From: Cerasibacillus sp036516575 | Lineage (GTDB): Bacteria; Bacillota; Bacilli; Bacillales; Amphibacillaceae | DNA: 64,000 nt | NCBI RefSeq assembly: GCF_036516575.1 | Contig: NZ_DATBTY010000006.1 | Span: forward strand, 124,001-188,000 | Reading direction: 5' to 3' | Shown here: positions 15,788-24,402 of the stretch, one piece after another | Layout: each line of letters starts with the position of its first letter | Position numbering within the stretch: position 1 is the stretch's first letter | Notes under the pieces: generated by a model | What the model was told of the DNA's origin: nothing | Databases searched by the model: none | What the model saw: the letters and a program-made list of their open reading frames with translations, nothing else | Position numbers and translations under genes: made by a program

Positions 15788-16477
15788 TTGGTTGCATTAC
15801 TTCAACGATTTGAACCAGCCGATCGAGATAAAATGATACAAAGGAGTAAATTATTTGTTGTTGAAAAAGGTGACACGGTCTATAAAGAAGGAGATCCGGC
15901 ACATCATTTATATTTTATTGAATCAGGAGAAGTGCGTATCTTTAAGAATATTAGTGACGATAAAGAAATAACTATTTTTATTCGACGTAAACAAGATGCA
16001 TTTGGAGAAACAGGCGTATTTACTGGAACAAAATATACAAATACGGCAAAAGCGACAAAGCGTTGCAAACTATATGTTTTACAAAAAAAAGATATTGTGT
16101 CCTTGATAAAACAAAATGGTAAAATAGGTTTAGAATTTACAAAGTGGTTAACTGAAGAACTTGAAATTAGTAAAGCAAAAATACGAGATTACCTCGCATT
16201 CGGAACAGAAGGAGCGATTGCATCAATCTTTATCCGTTATTCAAATATGTATGGGGTTATTTCGTCAGAGGGTATTTCAATTACCGAGCCGATCAAATTA
16301 AAGGACGTTAGTAAACATATCGGGGTATCGCGAGAAACAGTTAGTCGTATAGTTAATAAATGGAAGGAAAACGGCATCGTTACAAATATTAATAAACAAT
16401 ATGTTATTAAAGATATTGATTATCTCACACAATTATTAGCTTGTGATACGTGTGCGGTAAAAAATTGTGTGCTATAA
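15788..16477 (+). CDS. fnr: Fnr, oxygen-sensing Crp/Fnr-family regulator
   Basis: An N-terminal cyclic-nucleotide-binding-type beta-barrel (about 1-110) and a C-terminal Crp-type HTH (DVSKHIGVSRETVSRIVNKW) define a Crp/Fnr regulator of 229 residues. The C-terminus ends CDTCAVKNCVL, a CX2CX4C set. This is the arrangement of Bacillus-type Fnr, in which three C-terminal cysteines and an internal Asp hold a [4Fe-4S] cluster; E. coli FNR instead uses N-terminal cysteines. It should activate anaerobic genes when oxygen is absent. The TTG at 15788 sits 8 nt after AGAAGGGTGG. A GTG at 15776 is in frame but overlaps the SD. Confidence 0.85.
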   Translation: MVALLQRFEPADRDKMIQRSKLFVVEKGDTVYKEGDPAHHLYFIESGEVRIFKNISDDKEITIFIRRKQDAFGETGVFTGTKYTNTAKATKRCKLYVLQKKDIVSLIKQNGKIGLEFTKWLTEELEISKAKIRDYLAFGTEGAIASIFIRYSNMYGVISSEGISITEPIKLKDVSKHIGVSRETVSRIVNKWKENGIVTNINKQYVIKDIDYLTQLLACDTCAVKNCVL

Positions 16478-16580
16478 AGTGAAATCGTATCGTTCATACA
16501 ATCTAAATGAAGAGTGATATAATATTGATATCTTCTAAATTGTTTTGTAAGATGGTTAGTGCTAAAGGAGTTGTCATGTA

Positions 16581-17714
16581 GTGGATATCAGCTTATTAAA
16601 ACAAGAAGTGATTGAATACAGTAAAAAAATCGGGATTGATAAAATCGGCTTTACAACTGCTGATGTCTTTACTGAGTTAAAAGAACGGCTTAGACGGCAA
16701 CAAGAACTTGGGTACCAATCAGGTTTTGAAAAAGGAACGATTGAAGAGCGAACCGAACCACGTCGTCTTGTTCCAGAGGCACAATCCATCATTGCAATTG
16801 CTGTTGCATATCCATCACGGATGAAAAACGCACCTCGTGGAACGAAAGAAAACCGACGAGGGATTTTTTGTCGGGCGTCGTGGGGAATGGATTATCATGT
16901 CGTTTTAAGAGAGCGACTTATGAAGTTAGCTAACTATATAAAAGAGAAAGTCCCTGATGCGATTACAAAATCAATGGTGGATACAGGTGAATTATCCGAT
17001 CGAGCGGTTGCTGAACGAGCGGGAATAGGCTTTAGTGGAAAGAACTGTTCAATCATCACGCCGGAATTTGGTTCATATGTTTATTTGGGTGAATTAATTA
17101 CGAACATTCCATTTATACCAGACAAACCAATTGAAGACAGTTGTGGTGATTGTCGTAAATGTATCGACGCTTGCCCAACTGGGGCACTTGTCCAAGGTGG
17201 ACAACTTAATGCACAGCGATGTATCGCTTTTTTAACACAAACGAAAACGATTTTGCCAGATGAATTTCGTGACAAAATCGGTAATCGATTGTATGGTTGT
17301 GATACATGTCAGCAAGTGTGTCCAAGAAATAGACAGGCTGATTTTCACCATCAAGTAGAATTTAAACCAGACCCTGAATCAGCGAAACCGCTTTTAAAAC
17401 CACTACTAAAAATATCTAATCGGGCCTTTCGTGAAAGGTTTGGATCGATGTCTGGTTCATGGCGTGGTAAAAAACCAATTCAAAGAAATGCTATGCTTGC
17501 ACTGGCACATTTTAAAGATAAAACCGCAGTAAATGATTTAATCGATGTGATGCGAGAAGATGTTCGTCCGGAAATTCGTGGTACTGCTGCATGGACATTA
17601 GGTAAAATTGGCACAGAGGAAGCTTTTTCAGCGATTGAAGAGGCAATTGCCTATGAAACGGATGATCGTGTTTTATATGAGATGGAAAAAGGATTACAAT
17701 TTAGGGGAGATTAA
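16581..17714 (+). CDS. queG: Epoxyqueuosine reductase
   Basis: QueG reduces epoxyqueuosine to queuosine in the wobble position of GUN-decoding tRNAs, using cobalamin and two [4Fe-4S] clusters. The 377-residue protein has the ferredoxin-type clusters CGDCRKCIDACPTG (C188, C191, C194, C198) and C214 with CDTCQQVCPRN (C240, C243, C247), then a C-terminal HEAT-like repeat region typical of Firmicutes QueG. The catalytic Asp lies in VDTGELSDRAVA. The GTG start follows AAAGGAG. It heads the block queG-ogt-yhbB-trmL; in B. subtilis the same gene is yhbA, next to yhbB and cspR. Confidence 0.95.
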   Translation: MDISLLKQEVIEYSKKIGIDKIGFTTADVFTELKERLRRQQELGYQSGFEKGTIEERTEPRRLVPEAQSIIAIAVAYPSRMKNAPRGTKENRRGIFCRASWGMDYHVVLRERLMKLANYIKEKVPDAITKSMVDTGELSDRAVAERAGIGFSGKNCSIITPEFGSYVYLGELITNIPFIPDKPIEDSCGDCRKCIDACPTGALVQGGQLNAQRCIAFLTQTKTILPDEFRDKIGNRLYGCDTCQQVCPRNRQADFHHQVEFKPDPESAKPLLKPLLKISNRAFRERFGSMSGSWRGKKPIQRNAMLALAHFKDKTAVNDLIDVMREDVRPEIRGTAAWTLGKIGTEEAFSAIEEAIAYETDDRVLYEMEKGLQFRGD

Positions 17715-17764
17715 TGAAGTCATATTAAAATGGCTTTTGAACAAAGAGGAAAAGAGGGGCTTAT

Positions 17765-18295
17765 GTGAAACAAACAACATTATACTACGCAGAAATCGAT
17801 ACGCCGGTCGGCCCCATGTTAATTATGAATGATGGGAACACAGTCCTTCGTATCGATTATGGTACATTCGAAGAACTTGAGTTACAACTTCAGAATTGGA
17901 CAGAGCGTTATGTTAACAATGCTGTGTTTCTCAATTATCCAGAAACATGTCATGAAGTTATTGAACAATTAAACGAATATTTTTCTGGTGAGAGATTAGC
18001 TTTTTCATTTGAATGGCAAGTACATGGAACCCCATTTCAAAAACAAGTGTGGGAAACCCTTGTTAAAGAGGTTGCTTATGGCCAAACAAAGTCATATCAT
18101 GATATTGCTAAAATGATTGGTCGACCACAAGGTAGTCGTGCGGTCGGGCGTGCATTAAATAAGAATCCACTATCTATTGTCATTCCGTGTCACCGTGTAG
18201 TCGGTAAGAGCGGTAAATTAGTTGGATATGATAGTGGTCTAGAAAAGAAACGTTTTTTACTGCAACATGAACAAAAAAAACTAAAAAAAATTTAA
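17765..18295 (+). CDS. ogt: Methylated-DNA-protein-cysteine methyltransferase
   Basis: This suicide enzyme removes alkyl groups from O6-methylguanine (and O4-methylthymine) in DNA onto its own cysteine. The 176-residue protein has the active-site motif IVIPCHRVVG with acceptor C142, the helix-turn-helix segment SRAVGRALNKNP and the GTPFQKQVWETL segment, as in Ogt/MGMT. No Ada regulatory domain is present. The GTG start follows GAGGGGC, 50 bp after queG. Confidence 0.93.
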   Translation: MKQTTLYYAEIDTPVGPMLIMNDGNTVLRIDYGTFEELELQLQNWTERYVNNAVFLNYPETCHEVIEQLNEYFSGERLAFSFEWQVHGTPFQKQVWETLVKEVAYGQTKSYHDIAKMIGRPQGSRAVGRALNKNPLSIVIPCHRVVGKSGKLVGYDSGLEKKRFLLQHEQKKLKKI

Positions 18296-18311
18296 ATAAT
18301 GATATCACTAA

Positions 18312-18348
18312 ACCCTTCTCCATATGAATAAGATGGAGGAGGGTTTTT
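18312..18348 (+). promoter_or_regulatory. Hairpin that terminates ogt and buries the yhbB ribosome binding site
   Basis: ACCCTTCTCCAT (18312-18323) pairs along its length with ATGGAGGAGGGT (18333-18344), with one wobble, followed by TTTTT. It looks like the ogt terminator, yet GGAGGAGG in the 3' arm is the only SD for the yhbB ATG at 18349. Confidence 0.75.
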
Positions 18349-19224
18349 ATGGATATATGGGAAGATTATTGGAAGAACGTATTATCTTTTCAGTTCAATC
18401 GGCAAAAAGAAATTCCGAACTGGCTCATTCGAAAAAAAGAATTATATAAACAACGAGAAGCGACGATTATTAAAATTAATGGTAAAGCACATATCTATCA
18501 TAGACTGACTGATGCTTATCACGTTTCATTTCAATATTTATTACATCTTGTTTTTTTGATTAAGCAACATGAGTTAATTTACGCAGAAGAGGTTGTTATT
18601 CCTTATCGATATTATAAGAAAATTGGAGGAACAACTATCCATGAGCCATTGAATGATCGTAAACGTAATCATGTTGAAAAGGAACCATCATTAGACTTAA
18701 TTAACAATATAGGAGAACATCAGAATATGAAGCGTGTCTTTAAATACGATCGTTTAAAAGCTGTTCAATATGCAGAAAGATGGTGGAATAGTTATCATCC
18801 GAATTTTCGCCAATTTGATGTTGATTGTACAAATTATGTATCACAATGTCTTTATGCTGGTGGAGCACTAATGTGGGGAAGTCCAGTCCGAAACCGTGGC
18901 TGGTGGTACAGACAAGACAACTGGAGCTATAGTTGGGCAGTGGCACATAGTATGCGTTGGTACTTAAGTGGAGCATCACAAGGGATTAAGGGGATTGAAA
19001 AGTCATCCCCAGAACAATTACTTCCAGGCGATGTCATTTGCTATGATTTTCAAGGGGATGGTCGATGGGATCATACGACAATTGTTGTCACAAAGGATGC
19101 CAACAATATGCCGCTCGTTAATGCACATACCGTCAATAGTAGACATCGCTACTGGTCTTATGAAGATTCCACTGCATGGACACCACAAATTGAATATAAG
19201 TTTTTTCATCTAACAGAATCATGA
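18349..19224 (+). CDS. yhbB: Amidase-domain protein (Amidase_6), YhbB-like
   Basis: The 291-residue protein has a C-terminal amidase_6 domain (about 130-285) with the likely nucleophile C160 in DVDCTNYVSQCL and H242 in DGRWDHTTIVV, like NlpC/CHAP-type Cys-His hydrolases. Trp and Tyr are frequent around SPVRNRGWWYRQDNWSYSW. The N-terminal 120 residues are not recognised and have no signal peptide. A cell-wall amide bond is a plausible substrate, but export is not evident. Gene order (queG, yhbB, trmL) matches B. subtilis. Its SD lies inside a terminator-like hairpin. Confidence 0.8.
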   Translation: MDIWEDYWKNVLSFQFNRQKEIPNWLIRKKELYKQREATIIKINGKAHIYHRLTDAYHVSFQYLLHLVFLIKQHELIYAEEVVIPYRYYKKIGGTTIHEPLNDRKRNHVEKEPSLDLINNIGEHQNMKRVFKYDRLKAVQYAERWWNSYHPNFRQFDVDCTNYVSQCLYAGGALMWGSPVRNRGWWYRQDNWSYSWAVAHSMRWYLSGASQGIKGIEKSSPEQLLPGDVICYDFQGDGRWDHTTIVVTKDANNMPLVNAHTVNSRHRYWSYEDSTAWTPQIEYKFFHLTES

Positions 19225-19272
19225 TATAATGAGATGGTTTATTTCATTATTAATGTAAGGGAGTTATGTGAA

Positions 19273-19746
19273 GTGGGCTTACATGTTGTACTCTATCAAC
19301 CAGAGATTCCAGCGAACACGGGAAATATTGCAAGAACATGTCTAGCGACAGATACGACACTTCATCTGATCCATCCACTTGGATTTTCATTAGAAGATAA
19401 AATGGTTCGTCGTGCAGGTTTAGATTATTGGGAGCATGTTGATGTTGTGGAGCATCATGCGATTGATGAATTGTATAGCGCTTATCCGAATGGAAAGTTT
19501 TATTATATTGAAAACTTCGGAACAAAGTACTATACAGACTATGATTATAGTGATTCTGATGATGAGTTGTTTTTTATTTTCGGTAAAGAGTCAAAAGGGA
19601 TACCTAAAGAATTGCTTGTTGGGAAGGAAGATAGATGTTTACGAATCCATATGAACGATCACGTTCGTTCACTCAATTTATCGAACACGGCCGCTATTAT
19701 TATTTATGAAGTGTTACGACAACAAGGTTTTCCAGGTGTAAAGTAA
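19273..19746 (+). CDS. trmL: tRNA (cytidine(34)-2'-O)-methyltransferase
   Basis: This SPOUT-fold enzyme 2'-O-methylates wobble C34 or cmnm5U34 of tRNA-Leu isoacceptors using SAM. The 157-residue protein opens with LHVVLYQPEIPANTGNIART, a hallmark of TrmL/CspR, and has FIFGKESKGIP and the knot motif LNLSNTAAIIIYE near the end. The chosen GTG at 19273 has AAGGGAG 9 nt upstream and gives the family N-terminus; the frame is open 13 codons further with no homology. A strong bidirectional terminator follows. Confidence 0.93.
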   Translation: MGLHVVLYQPEIPANTGNIARTCLATDTTLHLIHPLGFSLEDKMVRRAGLDYWEHVDVVEHHAIDELYSAYPNGKFYYIENFGTKYYTDYDYSDSDDELFFIFGKESKGIPKELLVGKEDRCLRIHMNDHVRSLNLSNTAAIIIYEVLRQQGFPGVK

Positions 19747-19749
19747 ATA

Positions 19750-19785
19750 AGAAAAACCGCCATATTCTAAGTGGCGGTTTTTCTT
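19750..19785. terminator. Bidirectional terminator between trmL and the 33-residue gene
   Basis: The symmetrical sequence AAGAAAAACCGCC...GGCGGTTTTTCTT forms a strong stem with A and T tracts on both sides. Confidence 0.92.
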
Positions 19786-19885
19786 ATTGATTATCTTTTG
19801 GCACTCCTGGTTTTGCTTCATAACCAGATGCAAAAATAGAAATTAAAAAGGCAACAACAACACCTAAAAGAAGTGTGATTTTCAT
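19784..19885 (-). CDS. 33-residue single-span membrane peptide
   Basis: On the minus strand, ATG at 19885 follows AGAGGAGGAAGC, an excellent SD, and encodes MKITLLLGVVVAFLISIFAS plus a 13-residue tail, GYEAKPGVPKDNQ. One membrane span is predicted with a polar Pro- and Lys-containing tail. Its stop lies in the shared terminator and it is transcribed away from odhA. No named family is recognised. SD strength, hydrophobic design and terminator use favour a real gene. Confidence 0.6.
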   Translation of the reverse strand: MKITLLLGVVVAFLISIFASGYEAKPGVPKDNQ

Positions 19886-20143
19886 AAAAGCTTCCTCCTC
19901 TTGTTGATATGTACGTTTGCTTAAAACTTATGATGTACTATATTAAAGCGTTTCATCCGTATTCATTATAACGGAAATTGAGTCACTTGTACAACTGAGA
20001 AGGGTAAAATAGAAACGTTTTTTCAGATGAAATAACAGTTGAATTTTAAACGCCATTTTGCTGCTCTTAGCGTAAAATACCTTATTTTAAACACTGTGAT
20101 TTTTTATAGGGAAAATGAAGTGACAAAACAAGTTTTGTAATCA
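19886..20143. other. Upstream part of the 382-bp gap before odhA
   Basis: This AT-rich stretch has no ORF with an SD. It should hold the promoter of the 33-residue gene on the minus strand and any operators for odhAB; I see no clear inverted repeat or cre site. Confidence 0.4.
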
Positions 20144-20172
20144 TTGTATAGAGTAAGGAAATAAGGTATATT
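20144..20172 (+). promoter_or_regulatory. Candidate sigma-A promoter of odhAB
   Basis: TTGTAT (20144-20149), a 17-bp spacer, then TATATT (20167-20172), 95 bp before the odhA start. Confidence 0.5.
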
Positions 20173-20267
20173 AGTTGATGAAGAAGCACTCTATATCTAT
20201 AATAGACTGTGGAGTAAGAAAGCCGTATTGCTACGGAGAAAGTTAACTTCTAATGGGGGTATAGGAT

Positions 20268-23117
20268 GTGGCACAGAGTGAAGAATCTACGCTAAGATTC
20301 TGGGAAAGATTTCATGGCCCAAACATGGGGTATATTGAAGAACAGTATGAATTATATTTAGAAGATGCAGAGCTAGTTGATCCATCCATCAAACAATTAT
20401 TTGATGAATATGGGGCCCCTGAGTGGAGGCAACACGATGGTCAATCGGTACAAGTTAGCTCAGCTCCATCTGCTGGCGATGTAAAGAAATTAACAGCTGC
20501 AATGAAGCTTGTTGAGGCAATTCGTCGTTATGGGAACTTAGAGGCAGATATTTACCCAGTTGGTCGTGAGAGAGAACGTAAATCACATTTAGTAGATCCA
20601 AGTAACTATCATTTAACAGACCATGATTTAAAAAACATCCCAGCTGATTGGCTGTGGGAAGAAGCGCCTAATCATGTACGTAACGGCTTAGATGTTGTAA
20701 TCGAGTTAAAGAAATTATATTCTGGTACGATTACGTATGAATATGATCATGTGAATAGTGATGAGGAACGTCAATGGTTACTCGATCAAATTGAATCTCG
20801 TAAAAATCATTTACAATTATCTCATGAAGAGAAAAAACAACTTCTAGAGCGTCTTGCTCAAGTCGAAGGTTTTGAAGACTTTTTACAGAAAACATTTGTT
20901 GGGCAAAAACGTTTTTCAATAGAAGGTCTAGAAGCAATGGTTCCAATGCTTGACCGCATTGTAAAATATGCAGCAGAAGATAAAATTGAAAATATTATGA
21001 TGGGAATGGCACACCGTGGCCGACTTAGCGTATTAGCTCATGTGCTCGGGAAGCCAATGGATGTTATCTTTTCCGAATTCCATCATTCTCCAGATAAAGA
21101 ACTTGTTCCATCAGAAGGTTCTAAAGGGATTAACTATGGTTGGAGCGGTGACGTGAAATACCATTTTGGTGCTGTTAGAGATGTTGAAAATGGTGATGAA
21201 ACGACCACTCGAATTATTATGGCACATAATCCATCACATTTGGAATTTGTCAATCCAGTTGTCAATGGTTTTGCACGTGCAGCACAAGAAGACCGTTCAG
21301 AACGTGGCTACTCAAAACAAGATATGAATAAAGCGATTCCAGTGCTCATTCATGGAGACGCAGCATTTATCGGTGAAGGAATTGTCGCTGAAACACTAAA
21401 TTTAAGTAATTTACCACATTATACAACAGGTGGAAGTATTCATATCATTGCAAATAACTTAGTTGGTTATACAACAAATCAAAAAGACGGTCGTTCGACA
21501 CGTTATGCTAGTGATCTTGCAAAAGGATTTGAAATCCCAATTATACACGTGAATGCTGATGATCCAGTAGCATGTCTATCAGCTATTAAATTGGCTTATG
21601 ATTACCGCCAAAAATTTAATAAAGACTTCTTAATTGATTTAGTTGGTTATCGTCGCTATGGTCATAATGAGATGGATGAACCGAGAGCAACACAACCAAC
21701 ACTTTATAAGAGTATTGATGAACATCCAACTGTTGCAACTGTTTTTGCTGAGAAATTATCAGATGAAGGTGTCGTCACAAAAGATCAGTTTACGCAAATA
21801 AAAGATAACATTGAATCAGATCTTCGTGAAGTTTATAACAATATGAAAGAAAACGAAATAGTTGCTGAAGAGCCAGAAGTACCAGCTGTTTTACAAGCTG
21901 ATATAGAAGAAATTGATACTTCTATACCATTAGAAACATTACGTGATTTAAATGAAGGTTTACTCGAGCGTCCTGAAGGATTTAATCAATTTAAAGGATT
22001 AAATCGAATTTTAAAACGTCGTAAAAAAGCACTTGATGAAGGAAATAAAGCGGACTGGGGTGCTGCGGAGGCATTAACCTATGCTTCGATTTTGAATGAT
22101 GGTATTCCAATTCGTCTAATGGGTCAAGATTCTGAACGTGGTACATTTGCGCATCGTCATCTTGTTTTACATGATACGGAAACAGGGGAAACATATTGTC
22201 CAATGCACGGTTTAAAAGAGGCAAAAGCATCTTTTGATATTGGGAATAGTGCGTTATCTGAAACAGGTGTCCTAGGATTTGAGTATGGCTATAGTATTCA
22301 ATCACCAGAAACACTTGTTATTTGGGAAGCTCAATTCGGTGACTTTGCTAACGTTGCCCAAGTTATTTTTGACCAATTCATCTCATCAGCTCGTGCGAAG
22401 TGGGGAGACATTTCGAATATGGTCATGTTACTTCCACATGGCTATGAAGGACAAGGGCCAGAGCATTCCAGTGCACGTTTAGAGCGTTATTTACAGTTAT
22501 CAGCAGAAAATAACTGGATTGTCGCCAATGTGACATCAACGGCACAATTCTTCCACTTAATGCGTCGTCAAGCTACATTAAAAGGATCAGAACAAGCACG
22601 TCCGTTAATTTTAATGACACCGAAAAGCTTGCTACGTAATCAGCGTATTGCATCAACTGCTGAGGAATTTGTGAATGGAAAGTTTGAATCATTACGCAAT
22701 CAGCCGAACTTGAAAGTAAGTAAGAAAAATGCAAAGCGTCTATTAATTGGTAGTGGAAAAGTGATGGTCGATATTGAACAAGAAATCGAGCGCTCTGATG
22801 AGAAATTTGAATGGTTACGTGCTCTTCGCTTAGAGCAAATTTATCCATTCCCTAAAAAAGAGCTTGAGAAAGAACTAAAACAGTTACCTAATCTTGAAGA
22901 GATAGTATGGGTGCAAGAAGAACCAAGAAATATGGGTGCTTGGAGCTTCGTAAGTGAATATTTAAGAGACTTAATACAAGAGAATCAAACCTTACGCTAT
23001 GTAGGTCGTCCTGAGCGTTCCTCACCATCTGTTGGTGATCCAAATATTCATAAACTAGAACAAAATCAAGTTGTACAACAAGCAATTAACCCAACTATAG
23101 GAGGAGAATCCAAATGA
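20268..23117 (+). CDS. odhA: 2-oxoglutarate dehydrogenase E1 component
   Basis: This thiamine-diphosphate enzyme decarboxylates 2-oxoglutarate and passes the succinyl group to the E2 lipoyl arm in the TCA cycle. The 949-residue protein has the normal length (B. subtilis OdhA about 944). Family landmarks are FWERFHGPNMGYIEEQYELY at the N-terminus, MMGMAHRGRLSVLAHVLGKP, IHGDAAFIGEGIVAETLNLS in the ThDP region, and PHGYEGQGPEHSSARLERYL. The GTG start follows a GGGGGT-containing SD. Its TGA overlaps the odhB ATG, so the two are translationally coupled. Confidence 0.97.
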   Translation: MAQSEESTLRFWERFHGPNMGYIEEQYELYLEDAELVDPSIKQLFDEYGAPEWRQHDGQSVQVSSAPSAGDVKKLTAAMKLVEAIRRYGNLEADIYPVGRERERKSHLVDPSNYHLTDHDLKNIPADWLWEEAPNHVRNGLDVVIELKKLYSGTITYEYDHVNSDEERQWLLDQIESRKNHLQLSHEEKKQLLERLAQVEGFEDFLQKTFVGQKRFSIEGLEAMVPMLDRIVKYAAEDKIENIMMGMAHRGRLSVLAHVLGKPMDVIFSEFHHSPDKELVPSEGSKGINYGWSGDVKYHFGAVRDVENGDETTTRIIMAHNPSHLEFVNPVVNGFARAAQEDRSERGYSKQDMNKAIPVLIHGDAAFIGEGIVAETLNLSNLPHYTTGGSIHIIANNLVGYTTNQKDGRSTRYASDLAKGFEIPIIHVNADDPVACLSAIKLAYDYRQKFNKDFLIDLVGYRRYGHNEMDEPRATQPTLYKSIDEHPTVATVFAEKLSDEGVVTKDQFTQIKDNIESDLREVYNNMKENEIVAEEPEVPAVLQADIEEIDTSIPLETLRDLNEGLLERPEGFNQFKGLNRILKRRKKALDEGNKADWGAAEALTYASILNDGIPIRLMGQDSERGTFAHRHLVLHDTETGETYCPMHGLKEAKASFDIGNSALSETGVLGFEYGYSIQSPETLVIWEAQFGDFANVAQVIFDQFISSARAKWGDISNMVMLLPHGYEGQGPEHSSARLERYLQLSAENNWIVANVTSTAQFFHLMRRQATLKGSEQARPLILMTPKSLLRNQRIASTAEEFVNGKFESLRNQPNLKVSKKNAKRLLIGSGKVMVDIEQEIERSDEKFEWLRALRLEQIYPFPKKELEKELKQLPNLEEIVWVQEEPRNMGAWSFVSEYLRDLIQENQTLRYVGRPERSSPSVGDPNIHKLEQNQVVQQAINPTIGGESK

Positions 23118-24352
23118 AGGAAATTATCGTTCCAGAACTAGCTGAGTCGATTACTGAAGGTACTATTTCTGAATGGCTTGTAAAAGAAGGCGATCGCGTT
23201 GAAAAGGGTGACCCTGTACTAGAACTTGAAACAGATAAAGTAAATGTTGAAGTGAATACAGATTATGCAGGTGTCATCACTGAAATCTTAGTTGGTGAAG
23301 GTGAAGACGTAGAAGTAGGGGATGCAATTGCTAAAGTAGATGAAAACGCTGAAGCTGGTGCAGCACCTGCTAAAGAAACACCAAAAGAAGAAGTAAAAGC
23401 GGAAGAGCCAAAACAGGAAGCACCTGTTCAAGAAGAACCTGCTCAAGAGGTTGATAAACTTGATGTTATTGCGACTCCTGCTGCTAGAAAACGTGCTCGT
23501 GAGTTAAATATTGATTTATCAAAAGTTAGCCCACGTGATCCACTTGGCCGTATTCGCCCAGAGGATGTAGAAGCAGCACATAAAACAGACTCTCAGCCAA
23601 AAGCACCTGCTAAAAAGACAGCTGCAGCAGCACAAAAAGCAGAGTTTGACAAACCAGTTATTCGTGAAAAAATGTCTCGTCGTCGTATGACTATTGCTAA
23701 GCGACTTGTTGACGTGCAACATACAGCTGCTATGTTAACAACATTTAATGAAGTTGATTTAACAAATATTATGGCATTACGTAAAGAGCGCCAAGAAAAA
23801 TTTGTTGAAAAACACGACATAAAATTAGGATTCATGTCATTCTTTACTAAAGCAGTTGTTGGTGCACTTAAAGAATTCCCACTTCTTAATGCAGAAATTC
23901 AAGGTGATGAATTAGTTATTAAACAATTTTACGATATCGGCATTGCCGTTGCTGCTAAGGAAGGGTTAGTCGTTCCAGTCGTTCGTGATGCAGATCGTCT
24001 AGATTTTGCTGGGGTTGAAAAAGAAATTAAACGATTGGCCGCAAAAGCACGTGATAATAAATTAAGCTTAAGTGAGTTACAAGGTGGATCATTTACAATT
24101 ACAAATGGTGGGGTATTCGGATCAATGATGTCTACACCAATTTTAAATGCGCCACAAGTAGGGATTCTTGGTATGCATACAATCCAAAAACGCGCGGTTG
24201 TTATGCCAGACGATTCCATTGAAGTACGTCCAATGATGTACCTTGCATTATCTTATGACCACCGTATCGTAGACGGTAGTGAAGCTGTCCGCTTCTTAGT
24301 TCGCATTAAAGAAATGCTTGAAGATCCATATGATCTATTATTAGAAGGATAA
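23114..24352 (+). CDS. odhB: Dihydrolipoyllysine-residue succinyltransferase (E2 of 2-oxoglutarate dehydrogenase)
   Basis: OdhB carries the succinyl group from E1 to CoA. The 412-residue protein has one lipoyl domain (1-75) with the lipoylated K42 in ETDKVNVEV; an Ala/Pro/Glu/Lys-rich linker (about 80-115); an E3/E1-binding domain (ATPAARKRARELNIDLSKV); a second linker; and the catalytic core ending in SYDHRIVDGSEAVRFL with the DHRXXDG active site. The ATG overlaps the odhA stop as ATGA, and a convergent terminator follows. The E3 gene is not in the window. Confidence 0.97.
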   Translation: MKEIIVPELAESITEGTISEWLVKEGDRVEKGDPVLELETDKVNVEVNTDYAGVITEILVGEGEDVEVGDAIAKVDENAEAGAAPAKETPKEEVKAEEPKQEAPVQEEPAQEVDKLDVIATPAARKRARELNIDLSKVSPRDPLGRIRPEDVEAAHKTDSQPKAPAKKTAAAAQKAEFDKPVIREKMSRRRMTIAKRLVDVQHTAAMLTTFNEVDLTNIMALRKERQEKFVEKHDIKLGFMSFFTKAVVGALKEFPLLNAEIQGDELVIKQFYDIGIAVAAKEGLVVPVVRDADRLDFAGVEKEIKRLAAKARDNKLSLSELQGGSFTITNGGVFGSMMSTPILNAPQVGILGMHTIQKRAVVMPDDSIEVRPMMYLALSYDHRIVDGSEAVRFLVRIKEMLEDPYDLLLEG

Positions 24353-24362
24353 TAAAAACATT

Positions 24363-24402
24363 TTAAGCTTCGGCCCACATTAAAGTGAGCCGAAGCTTTT
24401 TA
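24363..24402. terminator. Convergent terminator between odhB and the MATE gene
   Basis: AAGCTTCGGC and GCCGAAGCTT form a 10-bp stem, with a T-run on the plus strand and A-rich sequence on the other side. Confidence 0.9.
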
